From assembly GCA_963772975.1 (NCBI GenBank), contig CAVYZH010000002.1:1-64000 (forward strand): 64,000 nt of DNA, read 5' to 3'. Position numbers and translations under genes: made by a program. The notes beneath the pieces are model-generated. The model was not told the DNA's origin, made no database searches, and saw only the letters and a list, made by a program, of their open reading frames with translations. Positions 32,028 to 43,023 of this stretch are shown here, piece by piece. Position 1 is the first letter of the stretch, and each line of letters begins with the position of its first letter. This DNA is from AC-32 sp963772975 (GTDB lineage Bacteria > Actinomycetota > Thermoleophilia > Gaiellales > Gaiellaceae).

Positions 32028-33929
32028 TTAGCTCACTGTCCCGTCCACGCCGTCCTCCTCCATCACGCCTTCGGGGAAGGCCACGACGAGCACCTCGCAA
32101 GGCGCTTTCCGCAGCACATACTCGACCGTCGGTGAGAAGAACCGCGACTGACGCCGCCAGCGCGGGGCCGAGCCGACGACGATCAGATCGTTGCCGCGCC
32201 GCTGGGCCTCGCCGACGATCGCGTCGCCGATCGAGCGGGCGCGAATCGTCTCGACCTGCACCTCGACGCCGTTGTCGGAGCCGAGCAGCCGCGCCTCGGC
32301 GAGCGATGCCGCGGCAGCCTCCTCCTGCTCGTGGAGCTCGGCCTCGAGCGGCTTGTCGAGCGGCACGCGGATCACGAACAGCGCCTCGACGTGCGCGTCG
32401 CGGTCGCGCGCGAGCTTGACCGCGGTCGCGATCATCTCCTCGCCGATCGCGCCGAGCTTCATCGGCACGAGGATGCTCGTGAACTCGCTCTCGGGGAAGA
32501 TCTGAGGCGGCGCGTGCACGTGCTGGAGCAAGCCTTCGCCGCGGCCCCTGCGAACGAGGCCGTAGACGATCGCGCCGGCGACGAGCCAGGCGGGCCCGCC
32601 GTAGCGCGCACCCGGATGCGTTGCCATCGCCGCGATCCAGATCACGAAGGTGGCAGCCGAGCCCAGGATCGCCGGCACCGGCACCTCCACGCCGCGCACC
32701 TTCACGTTCCACGGCACGCGGTAGGGGCGCGGCAGCTCGGGCTCGCTGAAGCGCAGCTTGATCACGGCTAGCTGAGCGGCCGTGAAGGCGGCGAGCACGC
32801 CGAAGCTGAAGAGGCTCGCAAGGAAGGCGATGTCGTCGTGCACGAACGACGTCCCGATCATCAGCGCGGTCGAGATCAGCGCCGCGGCGACGATCGCCTG
32901 CGGCGAGACGAGCGTGCGGCGGTTCAAGCGCCCGAAGTCGCGCGGCAGCTGTCCGTGCTCGCCGAGCGAGTGCGCGAGCCGCGTGAAGCCCGAGATCGAG
33001 GTCGTGACCGCGACGAGCAGGATCACGGCGCCGGTCAGGCCGACGTAGACGCGTAGCGCCGTCGCCAACCCGTTGGGGAGCGGGTCGCGGAGCGCGTCCA
33101 CGATCCCCATCAGCGGCGAGCCCAGCCATTCGGTGCCGAGCGCGGTGGTGCCGTTCGTGGCCGGGAACGCGCTCAGCGCCACGCATGCGATCGCGACGTA
33201 GATCAGCACGACGAGGCCGATCCCCGAGAAGAGGCTGCGCGGCAGGTCGCGACCGGGCTCGCGCGTCTCCTCGGCGAGGTTCGCGACCGTCTCCAGGCCC
33301 GTGTAGGCGAGCATCGCCAGCGGCAGCGCGAACGCGATCTGGTGCCAGCTCGGGTGCGTGCCGATCGAGACGCCCTGCGTGAGCGCGTCGACCGAGAAGA
33401 GGAAGGCGAAGCCGAGCACGACGAGCAACAGCTGGGTCATCAGGTCGAGCACGGCGACGAAGATCCCGTAGGCGTAGAAGGCCGAGCGCCGCACGAGCCT
33501 GAGGGCGGCGACACCGAACACGACGCAGACGCCGACGACCACGTCCCACGGGTTGTGCTCGATCGAGCCCCACTGCATCGCGGCGCCGAGGTAGTGCGGC
33601 AAAAAAAGGCCCGAAAGCGCGATCACGATCAGGTAGTCGAGGAAGATCGCCCAGCCCGTAAGGAAACCGACGAGGTCGTTGAAGGCACGGCGGACGAAGG
33701 TGGCCGCGCCGCCGGTCTCCGGGATCGAGGTCGTGCCCTCGGCGTACGAGAGCGTGACGATCAGGAAAAGCGCGCCGACGATCGCCAGCACCTCGGGCGT
33801 CAGGCCCAGCGCGTGCAGGGCGATGATCCCGAGCGCGATGTAGATCGAGGAGGCGATCTCACCGTAGGCGACCGAGAACAGCGCCGGCGCGTCGAGGACG
33901 CGCTGCAACCCCTTGATCTTCCTCGCCAC
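32028..33929 (-). CDS. APC-superfamily permease with C-terminal UspA domain (first copy)
   Basis: A 633-residue protein: about 12 membrane helices (1-440) then a cytosolic universal-stress-protein domain (about 480-620). Start-typical motifs are ALFSVAYGEIASSIYIALGIIAL and SYAEGTTSIPETGGAATFVRRAFNDLVGFLTGWA. ALPLAMLAYTGLETVANLAEETREPGRDLPRS is the TM6 region. The USP part holds GVEVQVETIRARSIGDAIVGEAQRRGNDLIVVGSAPRW, close to the nucleotide-binding GxxxxG(S) loop. Relatives include amino-acid permeases and the K+ importer KimA, which also has a USP-like tail; the substrate is undecided. A run of seven A on the plus strand (about 33600) sits inside this GC-rich gene. Confidence 0.85.
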   Translation of the reverse strand: MARKIKGLQRVLDAPALFSVAYGEIASSIYIALGIIALHALGLTPEVLAIVGALFLIVTLSYAEGTTSIPETGGAATFVRRAFNDLVGFLTGWAIFLDYLIVIALSGLFLPHYLGAAMQWGSIEHNPWDVVVGVCVVFGVAALRLVRRSAFYAYGIFVAVLDLMTQLLLVVLGFAFLFSVDALTQGVSIGTHPSWHQIAFALPLAMLAYTGLETVANLAEETREPGRDLPRSLFSGIGLVVLIYVAIACVALSAFPATNGTTALGTEWLGSPLMGIVDALRDPLPNGLATALRVYVGLTGAVILLVAVTTSISGFTRLAHSLGEHGQLPRDFGRLNRRTLVSPQAIVAAALISTALMIGTSFVHDDIAFLASLFSFGVLAAFTAAQLAVIKLRFSEPELPRPYRVPWNVKVRGVEVPVPAILGSAATFVIWIAAMATHPGARYGGPAWLVAGAIVYGLVRRGRGEGLLQHVHAPPQIFPESEFTSILVPMKLGAIGEEMIATAVKLARDRDAHVEALFVIRVPLDKPLEAELHEQEEAAAASLAEARLLGSDNGVEVQVETIRARSIGDAIVGEAQRRGNDLIVVGSAPRWRRQSRFFSPTVEYVLRKAPCEVLVVAFPEGVMEEDGVDGTVS

Positions 33930-33938
33930 GGCCGGAGG

Positions 33939-34112
33939 TTACTGCCGGCGCCTGAGCAGATACAGACGGCCCGCGCCGAGCGCGACGAAGAGGATGCCGA
34001 TCAGGTAGCCGAGGCCGCCTCCGTGGCGGGCGGTCTGGACGAGGATCGCAATGCCGATGCCGATCGCCCCGAACCCGAAGAGCGCGGTCATCCCGCGGTA
34101 CATGTCTCTCAT
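33939..34112 (-). CDS. 57-residue two-helix membrane protein between the permease genes
   Basis: Reading the minus strand from ATG 34112: MRDMYRGMTALFGFGAIGIGIAILVQTARHGGGLGYLIGILFVALGAGRLYLLRRRQ, stop TAA at 33939-33941. Two clear membrane helices (AIGIGIAILVQT and LGYLIGILFVALGAGRLYLL) flank a glycine-rich turn, and the ends are basic. It is too short for routine ORF cut-offs. Its place 9 bp before the first permease and inside the operon suggests a small accessory subunit. Confidence 0.7.
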   Translation of the reverse strand: MRDMYRGMTALFGFGAIGIGIAILVQTARHGGGLGYLIGILFVALGAGRLYLLRRRQ

Positions 34113-34179
34113 GCCGCGAGCCCCTCACGTCCAGCGTGTCGACCGGTCATTTCAGACGGTCGACACCGCAAGCGGCGTC

Positions 34180-36075
34180 TCATGCAGCCCTCGACGCCGC
34201 GGCCACCATCACGCGACAGGCCGCGTTCTTGAGCACGTAGTCGACGGTGCCGCCGAAGATCCGGCCGCGGCGGCGGTGCTCGTCGCGGCGGGGCGCACCC
34301 ATCACCACGATCTCGCTGTTGCGCCGCTCGACCTCCTCGACGATCGCGCGGCCCGCCCGCCGGGCCCGCACGAGCCTGCCGACGACGTCCACGCCGTAGG
34401 CGTCGCCGATCGCGCGGGCCTCGTCCAGGAGCTCGTGCGCCTTGCGCTCGGCCTGACCCGGGAGCTCGGCGTCGAGCGGAAGCTCCAACGGGACCTCGAG
34501 CACGGTCAGGGCGACGATCGACCCGCGCCGCTCGCTGGCCAGGCGGCAGGCGAGGTCGACGGCCGCCTCCGACTCGCGCCGCCAGACGACCGGGACGAGC
34601 ACGTTCCGGTACTCGAGCGCGTCCGCCGGCCCGATCACGACCGGCGCGCGCACGGTCTCGGACAGCGGCGCGTGCACGACCCGGCGGCGGTAGACCGCGT
34701 ACATGACGAACCCGGCCGCGAGCCAGCCGAGGCCGGCCCAGCGCGTGGGTGCCTCCTGTTCGACGACCACCAGCCACGAGAGCGCCGTCCCGAGCCCGCC
34801 GAAGATCGCGAACAACGGCCAGTCGACGCCCCGGAAACGCAGGTTAGGCCGCGCCCGGAAGAGCAGCTCCTCGTCCCGGTTCTTGTAGCGGAGCGCCACG
34901 ATCGACGCGTGCGCGACGGTGAACGAGAGCATCGCGCCGAACGAGTACATCGTTCCGAGGAAGGCCGTCTTGCCGGGCAGGATCACGATCAACGGGATCA
35001 GGCCCGCGAAGACGAGCAGCGAGATGTACGGCGTCTTGAACTTCTTGTGCAGGCGCCTGAAGACCTCCGGCAGCTGGCGGTAGCTGGCCATCGCGTAGGT
35101 GATCCGCGAGGCGCCGATCACGCCCGCGTTGGTCGCGATGAAGAGGATCGTCGACGCCAGCAGGCCGACGTAGATCTTCAGTCCGCTGAGCGCGGCCCCG
35201 TGCACGCCGAGGTTCTCGACCAGGCCGAGCACCGGATCATTCGAGAAGCCCTCGGGCGGCCCGAGCCCGAGCAGCGTCTGGTAGTGGCCATCGGCGGTCT
35301 TCGTGACGGGCAGCGCCGAGAGCGCGATCCAGGGGAGCGTGAAGTAGATGACGAACACGGCGACGGCGACGAACGAGATCGCCCGCGGGATGTTCTTGAC
35401 CGGGTCGCGCGCCTCCTCGGCCAGGTTGGAGACGGTCTCGATCCCCGTGTAGGCGATCATCGCCACCGGGATCGCCAGCAGGAACTGGCTCCACGTCGGG
35501 GCGACACCCCAGTGGATGTTCGAGGCCAGCACGTGCGGGCTGAAGATCAGCGCGAAGCCCAGCAGCACGAGCAGGATCTGCGTGGCGAAGTCGATCAGCG
35601 CCAGCCCGATGTTGACGCGCGCCGACTCCTGAATCCCGACGATGTTGAGCGTCACCAGGAGGACGATCACGATGCCGCCGCCGACGATGTCCCACGGGTT
35701 CTCGCGCAGAGGCCCCCAGAAGATCGAGAGGTAGTGGGGCACGAAGAACGCCGAGATGGCGATCGTGATGATGTAGTTGAGCATCTGCGCCCACGCCGCC
35801 CCGAACGAGACGAGCTCGTTAAAGGCGTGGCGCGCGAAGCTCGAGGAGCCGCCGGCCTCCGGGAAGCGCACCGTCCCCTCCGCGTAGGTGGCCGCGGTCG
35901 CGGCGAAGATCACGCCCGCGATCACGAACACGACCGGCGTTAGCCCAAGCGCGAAGACGGCCGTGACGCCGAGCGCGTAGTAGATCGACGAGCCGACGTT
36001 GCCGTAAGCGGTCGAGAAGAGTGCCGGCGTCCCGAGAACGCGCTCCAGCCGCTGCTGCCGCCGCCTCCTAGACAT
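34180..36075 (-). CDS. APC-superfamily permease with C-terminal UspA domain (second copy)
   Basis: A 631-residue paralogue of the other permease. Shared features are ALFSTAYGNVGSSIYYALGVTAVFALGL, TYAEGTVRFPEAGGSSSFARHAFNELVSFGAAWAQMLNYI, and IPVAMIAYTGIETVSNLAEEARDPVKNIPRAI. The USP tail has YRNVLVPVVWRRESEAAVDLACRLASERRGSIVALTVLEVP and NSEIVVMGAPRRDEHRRRGRIFGGTVDYVLKNAACRVMVAAA. Substrate unknown: amino acid or K+, as for the first copy. It lies 28 bp after hppA and may be co-transcribed. Confidence 0.85.
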   Translation of the reverse strand: MSRRRRQQRLERVLGTPALFSTAYGNVGSSIYYALGVTAVFALGLTPVVFVIAGVIFAATAATYAEGTVRFPEAGGSSSFARHAFNELVSFGAAWAQMLNYIITIAISAFFVPHYLSIFWGPLRENPWDIVGGGIVIVLLVTLNIVGIQESARVNIGLALIDFATQILLVLLGFALIFSPHVLASNIHWGVAPTWSQFLLAIPVAMIAYTGIETVSNLAEEARDPVKNIPRAISFVAVAVFVIYFTLPWIALSALPVTKTADGHYQTLLGLGPPEGFSNDPVLGLVENLGVHGAALSGLKIYVGLLASTILFIATNAGVIGASRITYAMASYRQLPEVFRRLHKKFKTPYISLLVFAGLIPLIVILPGKTAFLGTMYSFGAMLSFTVAHASIVALRYKNRDEELLFRARPNLRFRGVDWPLFAIFGGLGTALSWLVVVEQEAPTRWAGLGWLAAGFVMYAVYRRRVVHAPLSETVRAPVVIGPADALEYRNVLVPVVWRRESEAAVDLACRLASERRGSIVALTVLEVPLELPLDAELPGQAERKAHELLDEARAIGDAYGVDVVGRLVRARRAGRAIVEEVERRNSEIVVMGAPRRDEHRRRGRIFGGTVDYVLKNAACRVMVAAASRAA

Positions 36076-36102
36076 CGTGGCGGACTCTAGGCCCGCACGC
36101 GG

Positions 36103-38145
36103 CTATCCGTGAACGGAAACGATCAGGGGAATGATCAGGATCGCGACGAGGTTCGTGATCTTGATCATCGGGTTGATCGCGGGCCCCGCGGTGTCCTTGT
36201 AGGGATCGCCGACCGTGTCGCCCGTGACCGCGGCGGCGTGGGCCTCCGAGCCCTTGCCGCCGAAGGCGCCGTCCTCGATCAGCTTCTTCGCGTTGTCCCA
36301 CGCGCCACCGCCCGAGGTCATCGAGATCGCCAGGAAGAGTCCCGTCACGATCGTCCCGATCAGCAGGCCCCCGAGCAGCTTCGCGCTGATCAGCCCGGCC
36401 ACGATCGGAAACACGATCGGGATCAGGGCCGGCAGCAGCATGCTCTTGATCGCCGAGCCGGTGACGATGTCGATCGCCTTGCCGTACTCGGGCCGCGCCG
36501 TCCCCTCCATGATCCCGGGGATCTCGCGGAACTGCCGCCGCACCTCGGTCACGACCTGCCCGCCCACGCGGCCGACCGCCTCCATCGCGGCCGACGCGAA
36601 CAGGAACGGCATCAGGCCGCCGATGAAGAGCCCGGCGATCACCCAGGCGTCGTCGAGCGAGAAGGTGACCTGGAAGTTCCGCACGCCGAGCCCGGTCGTG
36701 TAGCTGTCGAACAGGATCAGCGCCGCGAGCGCGGCCGAGCCGATCGCGTAGCCCTTGGTGACGGCCTTCGTCGTGTTCCCGACCGCGTCGAGCGGGTCGG
36801 TGATCGCGCGCACCGACTCGTCGAGATTCGCCATCTCGGCGATGCCGCCGGCGTTGTCGGTCACCGGGCCGTACGCGTCGAGCGCGACGATCAGGCCGGT
36901 CATCGAGAGCTGCGCCATCACCGCGACGCCGATTCCGTAGAGGCCGGCGTAGTGGTGGGCAACGAGGATCCCGGCCGCGATCACGACCACCGGCAGGGCC
37001 GTGGCCTGCATGCCGACGGCGAGGCCCTCGATGATGTTCGTCGCGTGGCCGGTGCGGGAGGCCGCGGCGATCTGCTTCACCGGGCGCCAGCGGGTGCCCG
37101 TGTAGAACTCGGTGATCGCGACGAGCAGGAAGGTCACGATCAGGCCGACGAGTGCGGAGAGGTAGAGGTCCCAGAAGCTGAACCGGCTCGAATCGTAGGC
37201 GAGCACGACCGGGATGAAGCCGATCGCGGAGAGCACGGTCGCGACGAGGATCGCCTTGTAGAGCGCGTTCATGATCGAGCCGTCGCGCCCGACGCGTGCA
37301 AAGAAGGTGCCGATCACGGAGGCGAGGATCGAGACGCCGCCGATCGCGAGCGGGAACAGCTCGAGGTGAAGGCCCGGGAAGGTCTGCGAGGCGAGCAGCA
37401 TCACGGCCACCGCGGTGACCGCGTAGGTCTCGAACAGGTCGGCGGCCATGCCGGCGCAGTCGCCGACGTTGTCGCCCACGTTGTCGGCGATCACGGCCGG
37501 GTTGCGCGGGTCGTCCTCGGGGATCCCGGCCTCGATCTTGCCGACCAGGTCGGCGCCGACGTCGGCGGCCTTCGTGTAGATGCCGCCGCCGAGTCGCGCG
37601 AAGACCGAGATCAGCGAGCCGCCGAAGGCGAGCCCGACGAGGTCGTTGATCGCCGAGCTGCTCGTGTGGCCGAGCCAGCCGGTGAGCACCCAGTAGTAGC
37701 CCGCGACGCCCAGGAGGCCGAGGCCGACGACGAGCATGCCGGTGACCGAGCCGGCGCGGAAGGCGACATTCAGCGCGGGCTTGAGCCCGTGCTTGGCGGC
37801 CTCCGCGGTGCGCACATTCGAGCGCACGGCGACGTTCATCCCGATGAAGCCGGCCGCGGCGGAGAGCGTCGCGCCGATCAGGAACCCGATCGCCGTCCAC
37901 CAGCCGAGCTTGTTGTAGAAGCCCAGTAGCAGGAACGGGACGATCGCGACGATCGCGATGGTCGTGTACTGGCGCCGCAGGTAGGCGGCGGCGCCCTCCT
38001 GGATGGCGCGCGCGATCTCCTGCATGCGCGAGTCGCCGGCAGGCTGGCGCAGCAGCCAGACGGTCAGGCCGATGCCGTACACGATCGCGACAAGGCTGCA
38101 GAGCAGCGCGAACAGCACCGCGTGGTCACTGAAGAAATCGATCAA
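36103..38145 (-). CDS. hppA: Membrane-bound proton-translocating pyrophosphatase
   Basis: A 680-residue protein with about 16 helices. Substrate and catalytic motifs are AADVGADLVGKIEAGIPEDDPRNPAVIADNVGDNVGDCAGMAADLFETYAV near residues 190-240, and a second acidic set DNAGGIAEMA. The stretch GNTTKAVTKGYAIGSAALAALILF has Lys at the key position, which marks the K+-independent type that pumps H+. It hydrolyses PPi and drives protons out of the cytosol. A leader hairpin (38166-38185) precedes the ATG (38145; ribosome site GGGAGG). It heads the permease/TrkA cluster, suggesting shared membrane energetics. Confidence 0.95.
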   Translation of the reverse strand: MIDFFSDHAVLFALLCSLVAIVYGIGLTVWLLRQPAGDSRMQEIARAIQEGAAAYLRRQYTTIAIVAIVPFLLLGFYNKLGWWTAIGFLIGATLSAAAGFIGMNVAVRSNVRTAEAAKHGLKPALNVAFRAGSVTGMLVVGLGLLGVAGYYWVLTGWLGHTSSSAINDLVGLAFGGSLISVFARLGGGIYTKAADVGADLVGKIEAGIPEDDPRNPAVIADNVGDNVGDCAGMAADLFETYAVTAVAVMLLASQTFPGLHLELFPLAIGGVSILASVIGTFFARVGRDGSIMNALYKAILVATVLSAIGFIPVVLAYDSSRFSFWDLYLSALVGLIVTFLLVAITEFYTGTRWRPVKQIAAASRTGHATNIIEGLAVGMQATALPVVVIAAGILVAHHYAGLYGIGVAVMAQLSMTGLIVALDAYGPVTDNAGGIAEMANLDESVRAITDPLDAVGNTTKAVTKGYAIGSAALAALILFDSYTTGLGVRNFQVTFSLDDAWVIAGLFIGGLMPFLFASAAMEAVGRVGGQVVTEVRRQFREIPGIMEGTARPEYGKAIDIVTGSAIKSMLLPALIPIVFPIVAGLISAKLLGGLLIGTIVTGLFLAISMTSGGGAWDNAKKLIEDGAFGGKGSEAHAAAVTGDTVGDPYKDTAGPAINPMIKITNLVAILIIPLIVSVHG

Positions 38146-38165
38146 GAAGCCTCCCTACAAGACAA

Positions 38166-38185
38166 GCGCCGAGACTCCCCGGCGC
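38166..38185 (-). promoter_or_regulatory. Hairpin in the hppA leader
   Basis: GCGCCG - GGGAGTCT - CGGCGC (minus strand), a perfect 6-bp GC stem 20 bases before the hppA start. It is not followed by a U-run, so it is more likely a 5' mRNA stabiliser or operator than a terminator. Confidence 0.35.
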
Positions 38186-38232
38186 CGCGGTTTTCTATCA
38201 GATTCGGGCCCCGCTAGGCGCGGGCGGCGAAG

Positions 38233-40194
<1,962 letters not shown>

Positions 40195-40257
40195 CGTGCT
40201 CCCCTCTCTTGTAACGACCCCTTCTAACTAGGCTTATATGTCGCTACCGAGACGGTT

Positions 40258-40551
40258 TCAAGGGCTCGGCTCTTCCGCCGCAGCCGAGGCATAGGCGAGC
40301 TGGAGGTTCGCGAGCACCTGGTTGAAGTCACGCAGGGCCTCCTCGGGCGCCGTCCCCTCGAGCACGGGCACGAGCGCACGCAGCGCCTCGATCGCCAGGC
40401 GGGCCTGTTCCAGGTCGCGGCCCTCGCCACTCAGGCGGTGGTAGCCGAGCAGCGAGATCGAGTGCAGCGTCTGGAGCAGGAGGTCGGAGACCGTCAGCTT
40501 CGAGAGCTCCGCCTGGAGCTCTGCGATCAGCCGCTGCTCGTCCTCGCCCAC
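40258..40551 (-). CDS. Small helical protein, DUF1844-like
   Basis: A 97-residue cytosolic protein: VGEDEQRLIAELQAELSKLTVSDLLLQTLHSISLLGYHRLSGEGRDLEQARLAIEALRALVPVLEGTAPEEALRDFNQVLANLQLAYASAAAEEPSP. The pattern QARLAI.ALR.LV..LEG...EE...D.NQ..ANLQLAYA resembles DUF1844. GTG 40551 overlaps the upstream ligase gene by 25 bp, so the two are coupled. Function unknown. Confidence 0.6.
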   Translation of the reverse strand: MGEDEQRLIAELQAELSKLTVSDLLLQTLHSISLLGYHRLSGEGRDLEQARLAIEALRALVPVLEGTAPEEALRDFNQVLANLQLAYASAAAEEPSP

Positions 40552-41690
40552 GACGCGTCTCGCTGTTCCGCGTAGATCTCGCGCAGGCTCGCGCCTTCCG
40601 CGTAGCGAGCGATCTGGCGCTCGGCCGCGTTGGCCGCGGGGATGGCGAGGTGGTCGGCGAAGCCGAGCTCTTCGGCCGCCGGCAGAACCCACTCGACGAG
40701 CCGCTCGAGGTGCGCGCGCGCGGGCCGCACGTCGCCGGTCGCGAGGTCGATCAGCTCGCCCGAGAGCCCGTAGCGGATCGCGCGCCAGAGGTTCTCTTCG
40801 ATCAGGCGGCGCGGGAAGTCGGGCAGCGGCTCGCCTTCGTCGAGGGCGCGAACAATCCGAGCGGTGAGCCCGTAGCAGAGGGCGGCCAGCGAGCGCGACT
40901 CTTCGAGATCCGGCTGCCCGTCGCAGATGCGGATCTCGACTGTCGGGAAGGCGAGGTGCGGCCGGACGCTCCACCAGAGCTGCGTGTGCTCGTCAATCGA
41001 GCGAGTCTCGTAGAGGAAGCGGACGTAGCGTTCGAAGCCGTCCCAGCCGTCGTACGTGTCGGGGATGCCGCAGCGCGGGAACATGCGCGTGAAGATCTCG
41101 GTCCGCACCGTGTGCAGGCCGGTGTTCACGTTCTCCAGGAACGGCGAGCTGGCGCTCAGGGCGAGCAGCTCGGGCAGGTAGTTGCGCAGGGTGTTGCAGA
41201 CGGCGACGGCGCGGTCGGGCCCGTTGATCGCCACATGGACGTGCAGCCCGAAGCTGTTGTTGCGCCAGACGACGTAGCGCAGGAGCTCGTCGTTGCGGCG
41301 GTAGTGCGGAGTGTCGATGATCCGCTGCTCCTGCCACGGGCTCCAAGGGTGTGTGCCGGTCGCACCGAGGGCGACTCCGACGGCGTCGGCGAGCTCGTGG
41401 AGCTGCTCGCGGCGCTCGGCGATCTTTGCCGCGACGTCATCGAACGTGTCGCAGCGGCCGGTGCGGACCTCGACCTCGGAGGCGATCAGCTCGCCGACGA
41501 GATGCTGTTCGAGCGCCGTGCCCTGGGCGGCGGCCTGCAGGTCCTCGAAGCGGTTGGTCAGGTCGAGCGTCTCCGAATCGAGGACCGCGAACTCCTCCTC
41601 GACGGCGAGCGTCAGGTCCTGCGCGTTCTCGTACTGCTCGCGGGCGAAACGGAGTTGTTCCTCCGGGGCAAGGCGCTGGGAGTCTCCCAA
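40527..41690 (-). CDS. GCS2-family carboxylate-amine ligase (YbdK/EgtA-like)
   Basis: A 387-residue ATP-grasp-like ligase. QDLTLAVEEEFAVLDSETLDLTNRFEDL is the family start (VEEEF), GELIASEVEVRTGRCDTFDDV, GTHPWSPWQEQRIIDTPHYRR, and NSFGLHVHVAINGPDRAVAVCN hold metal and substrate residues, and TQLWWSVRPHLAFPTVEIRICDGQPDLEESRSLAALCYGL is the second signature. Members are weak glutamate-cysteine ligases or act on other amines; without other thiol genes here, the product is uncertain. Confidence 0.88.
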   Translation of the reverse strand: MGDSQRLAPEEQLRFAREQYENAQDLTLAVEEEFAVLDSETLDLTNRFEDLQAAAQGTALEQHLVGELIASEVEVRTGRCDTFDDVAAKIAERREQLHELADAVGVALGATGTHPWSPWQEQRIIDTPHYRRNDELLRYVVWRNNSFGLHVHVAINGPDRAVAVCNTLRNYLPELLALSASSPFLENVNTGLHTVRTEIFTRMFPRCGIPDTYDGWDGFERYVRFLYETRSIDEHTQLWWSVRPHLAFPTVEIRICDGQPDLEESRSLAALCYGLTARIVRALDEGEPLPDFPRRLIEENLWRAIRYGLSGELIDLATGDVRPARAHLERLVEWVLPAAEELGFADHLAIPAANAAERQIARYAEGASLREIYAEQRDASWARTSSG

Positions 41691-41702
41691 GGTCGCACTA
41701 CA

Positions 41703-42938
41703 TTAGTTGAAGGGTTGAAGCAGCCTGCGGGCGACTTCCTTCCAGCTCCAACGCTGCTCGACGGCTTTGCGCGCGGCCTGTGCGACTCGGTCGTGCTCTT
41801 CCCTTGGGAGAGTGAGGAGCTCGCGCAGCTTGGCGGTCAGGTCGGCAACATCGCCGCTGATGAAGCTCGTCAGGTGGCGGTACTCGGGCGGGTACTCGGC
41901 CTCGAGCCCTTCGGCGATCTCCTCGAGGCCGGAGTGACGGGCGACGAGCGGCGGTGAGCCGGCCGCGGCGGCCTCGGCGGCGACCATCCCGAACGCCTCG
42001 GGGAAGATCGACGGCACGACTGTGACGTCGGCGAGCGGGAGCAGGTGCACGAGGTGGCGGTGCTCGAGCGGCCCGGTGAAGAGCGTGCGCGGCGGGGCGT
42101 CGCGCTCGAGCTCCTGGCGGTAGTCGCCGAAGCCGACGATCACGGCGCGCGCGTCGAGCTCGCGCAGGGCCTCGAGCAACAGGTGGACGCCCTTGTTGTA
42201 GAGCAGCTTCCCGAAGTAGACGACGGTTGGCTCGTCGTCGGCCAGGAACTCGGCCAGGCGCTCGGCGTTGCCATCGTCCGGGAGGCGCTCGTTCCCGTCG
42301 TTGGACGGGTCGCGGCGGGCTTCAGCCAGCAGCGCGGCGAGCGCCTGGGCTCGCGGCTCGGGACGGAACGCGTCGACGTCCACGCCGGGTGGGACCTCGT
42401 GGACGTGCTCGATGTGGCCCACCACCTCCTCGAGCACTTGGCGGATGTGCTGCGAGCCGACAAAGACGGCCTCGGCGCCGGCAAGCGACTCCCTCCCCCA
42501 CGCCTCCAGCTCGGGGTTCCCGCGCATCGAGTACTCGAGCTCGGAACCGTGCGCCTTAACCCTGTAGCGCGCGCCGCTCGCCGAGCCGACCGGGCCGCCG
42601 AGCAGGACGTGGTTCGCGAAGACGAGGTCGGCCGGCAGCTCGGCGCGGACCGCGGCGGCGTTCAGCTCGACGTAGCGGTCGCGCTCCGCTTGGGTCAGCT
42701 CGGGCAGGAGCTTCGCCTCGACGCCCTCGTAGCGGTCGAGCACGAACGTGGGCAGGATGCCGCCGATCTCGGGCCGCACGTGGCGGGCGCCGCCGAGGTC
42801 GTACAGCTCGGGGTGCGGCTCTTGCGAGAGCACGACGACCTCGTGCCCTGCGCCGCTCCACTCGCGCGCGAGCGCGCGCGTGTAGACGTTCGACCCGGTC
42901 CCGCCGAGCAGGTACCCGTGCCAGAGGACAATCTTCAC
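41703..42938 (-). CDS. GT4-family glycosyltransferase
   Basis: A 411-residue GT-B enzyme. The N-domain begins MKIVLWHGYLLGGTGSNVYTRALAREWSGAGHEVVVLSQE with the glycine-rich acceptor loop. The C-domain has TVVYFGKLLYNKGVHLLLEAL, TLFTGPLEHRHLVHLLPLADVTVVPSIFPEAFGMVAAEAAAAGSPPLVARHSGL; the E(x7)E-like PEAFGMVAAEA is the nucleotide-sugar binding motif. Probable transfer of a sugar to a lipid, glycan or small molecule; acceptor unknown. Stands alone downstream of rex. Confidence 0.88.
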   Translation of the reverse strand: MKIVLWHGYLLGGTGSNVYTRALAREWSGAGHEVVVLSQEPHPELYDLGGARHVRPEIGGILPTFVLDRYEGVEAKLLPELTQAERDRYVELNAAAVRAELPADLVFANHVLLGGPVGSASGARYRVKAHGSELEYSMRGNPELEAWGRESLAGAEAVFVGSQHIRQVLEEVVGHIEHVHEVPPGVDVDAFRPEPRAQALAALLAEARRDPSNDGNERLPDDGNAERLAEFLADDEPTVVYFGKLLYNKGVHLLLEALRELDARAVIVGFGDYRQELERDAPPRTLFTGPLEHRHLVHLLPLADVTVVPSIFPEAFGMVAAEAAAAGSPPLVARHSGLEEIAEGLEAEYPPEYRHLTSFISGDVADLTAKLRELLTLPREEHDRVAQAARKAVEQRWSWKEVARRLLQPFN

Positions 42939-43023
42939 GCCGCGAGTCTGACCAAACCCGAACCCAGGGGCCTGTCCCTGCCTCTGTCCCTGTGTCTGAC
43001 CCCGGGGGGCGGGACGGACAGGG

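Noticed and set aside
33859..34128. An 89-residue minus-strand frame over the permease gap
   Set aside because: Arginine-rich composition and overlap with the clear 57-residue membrane protein in another frame mark it as a shadow.
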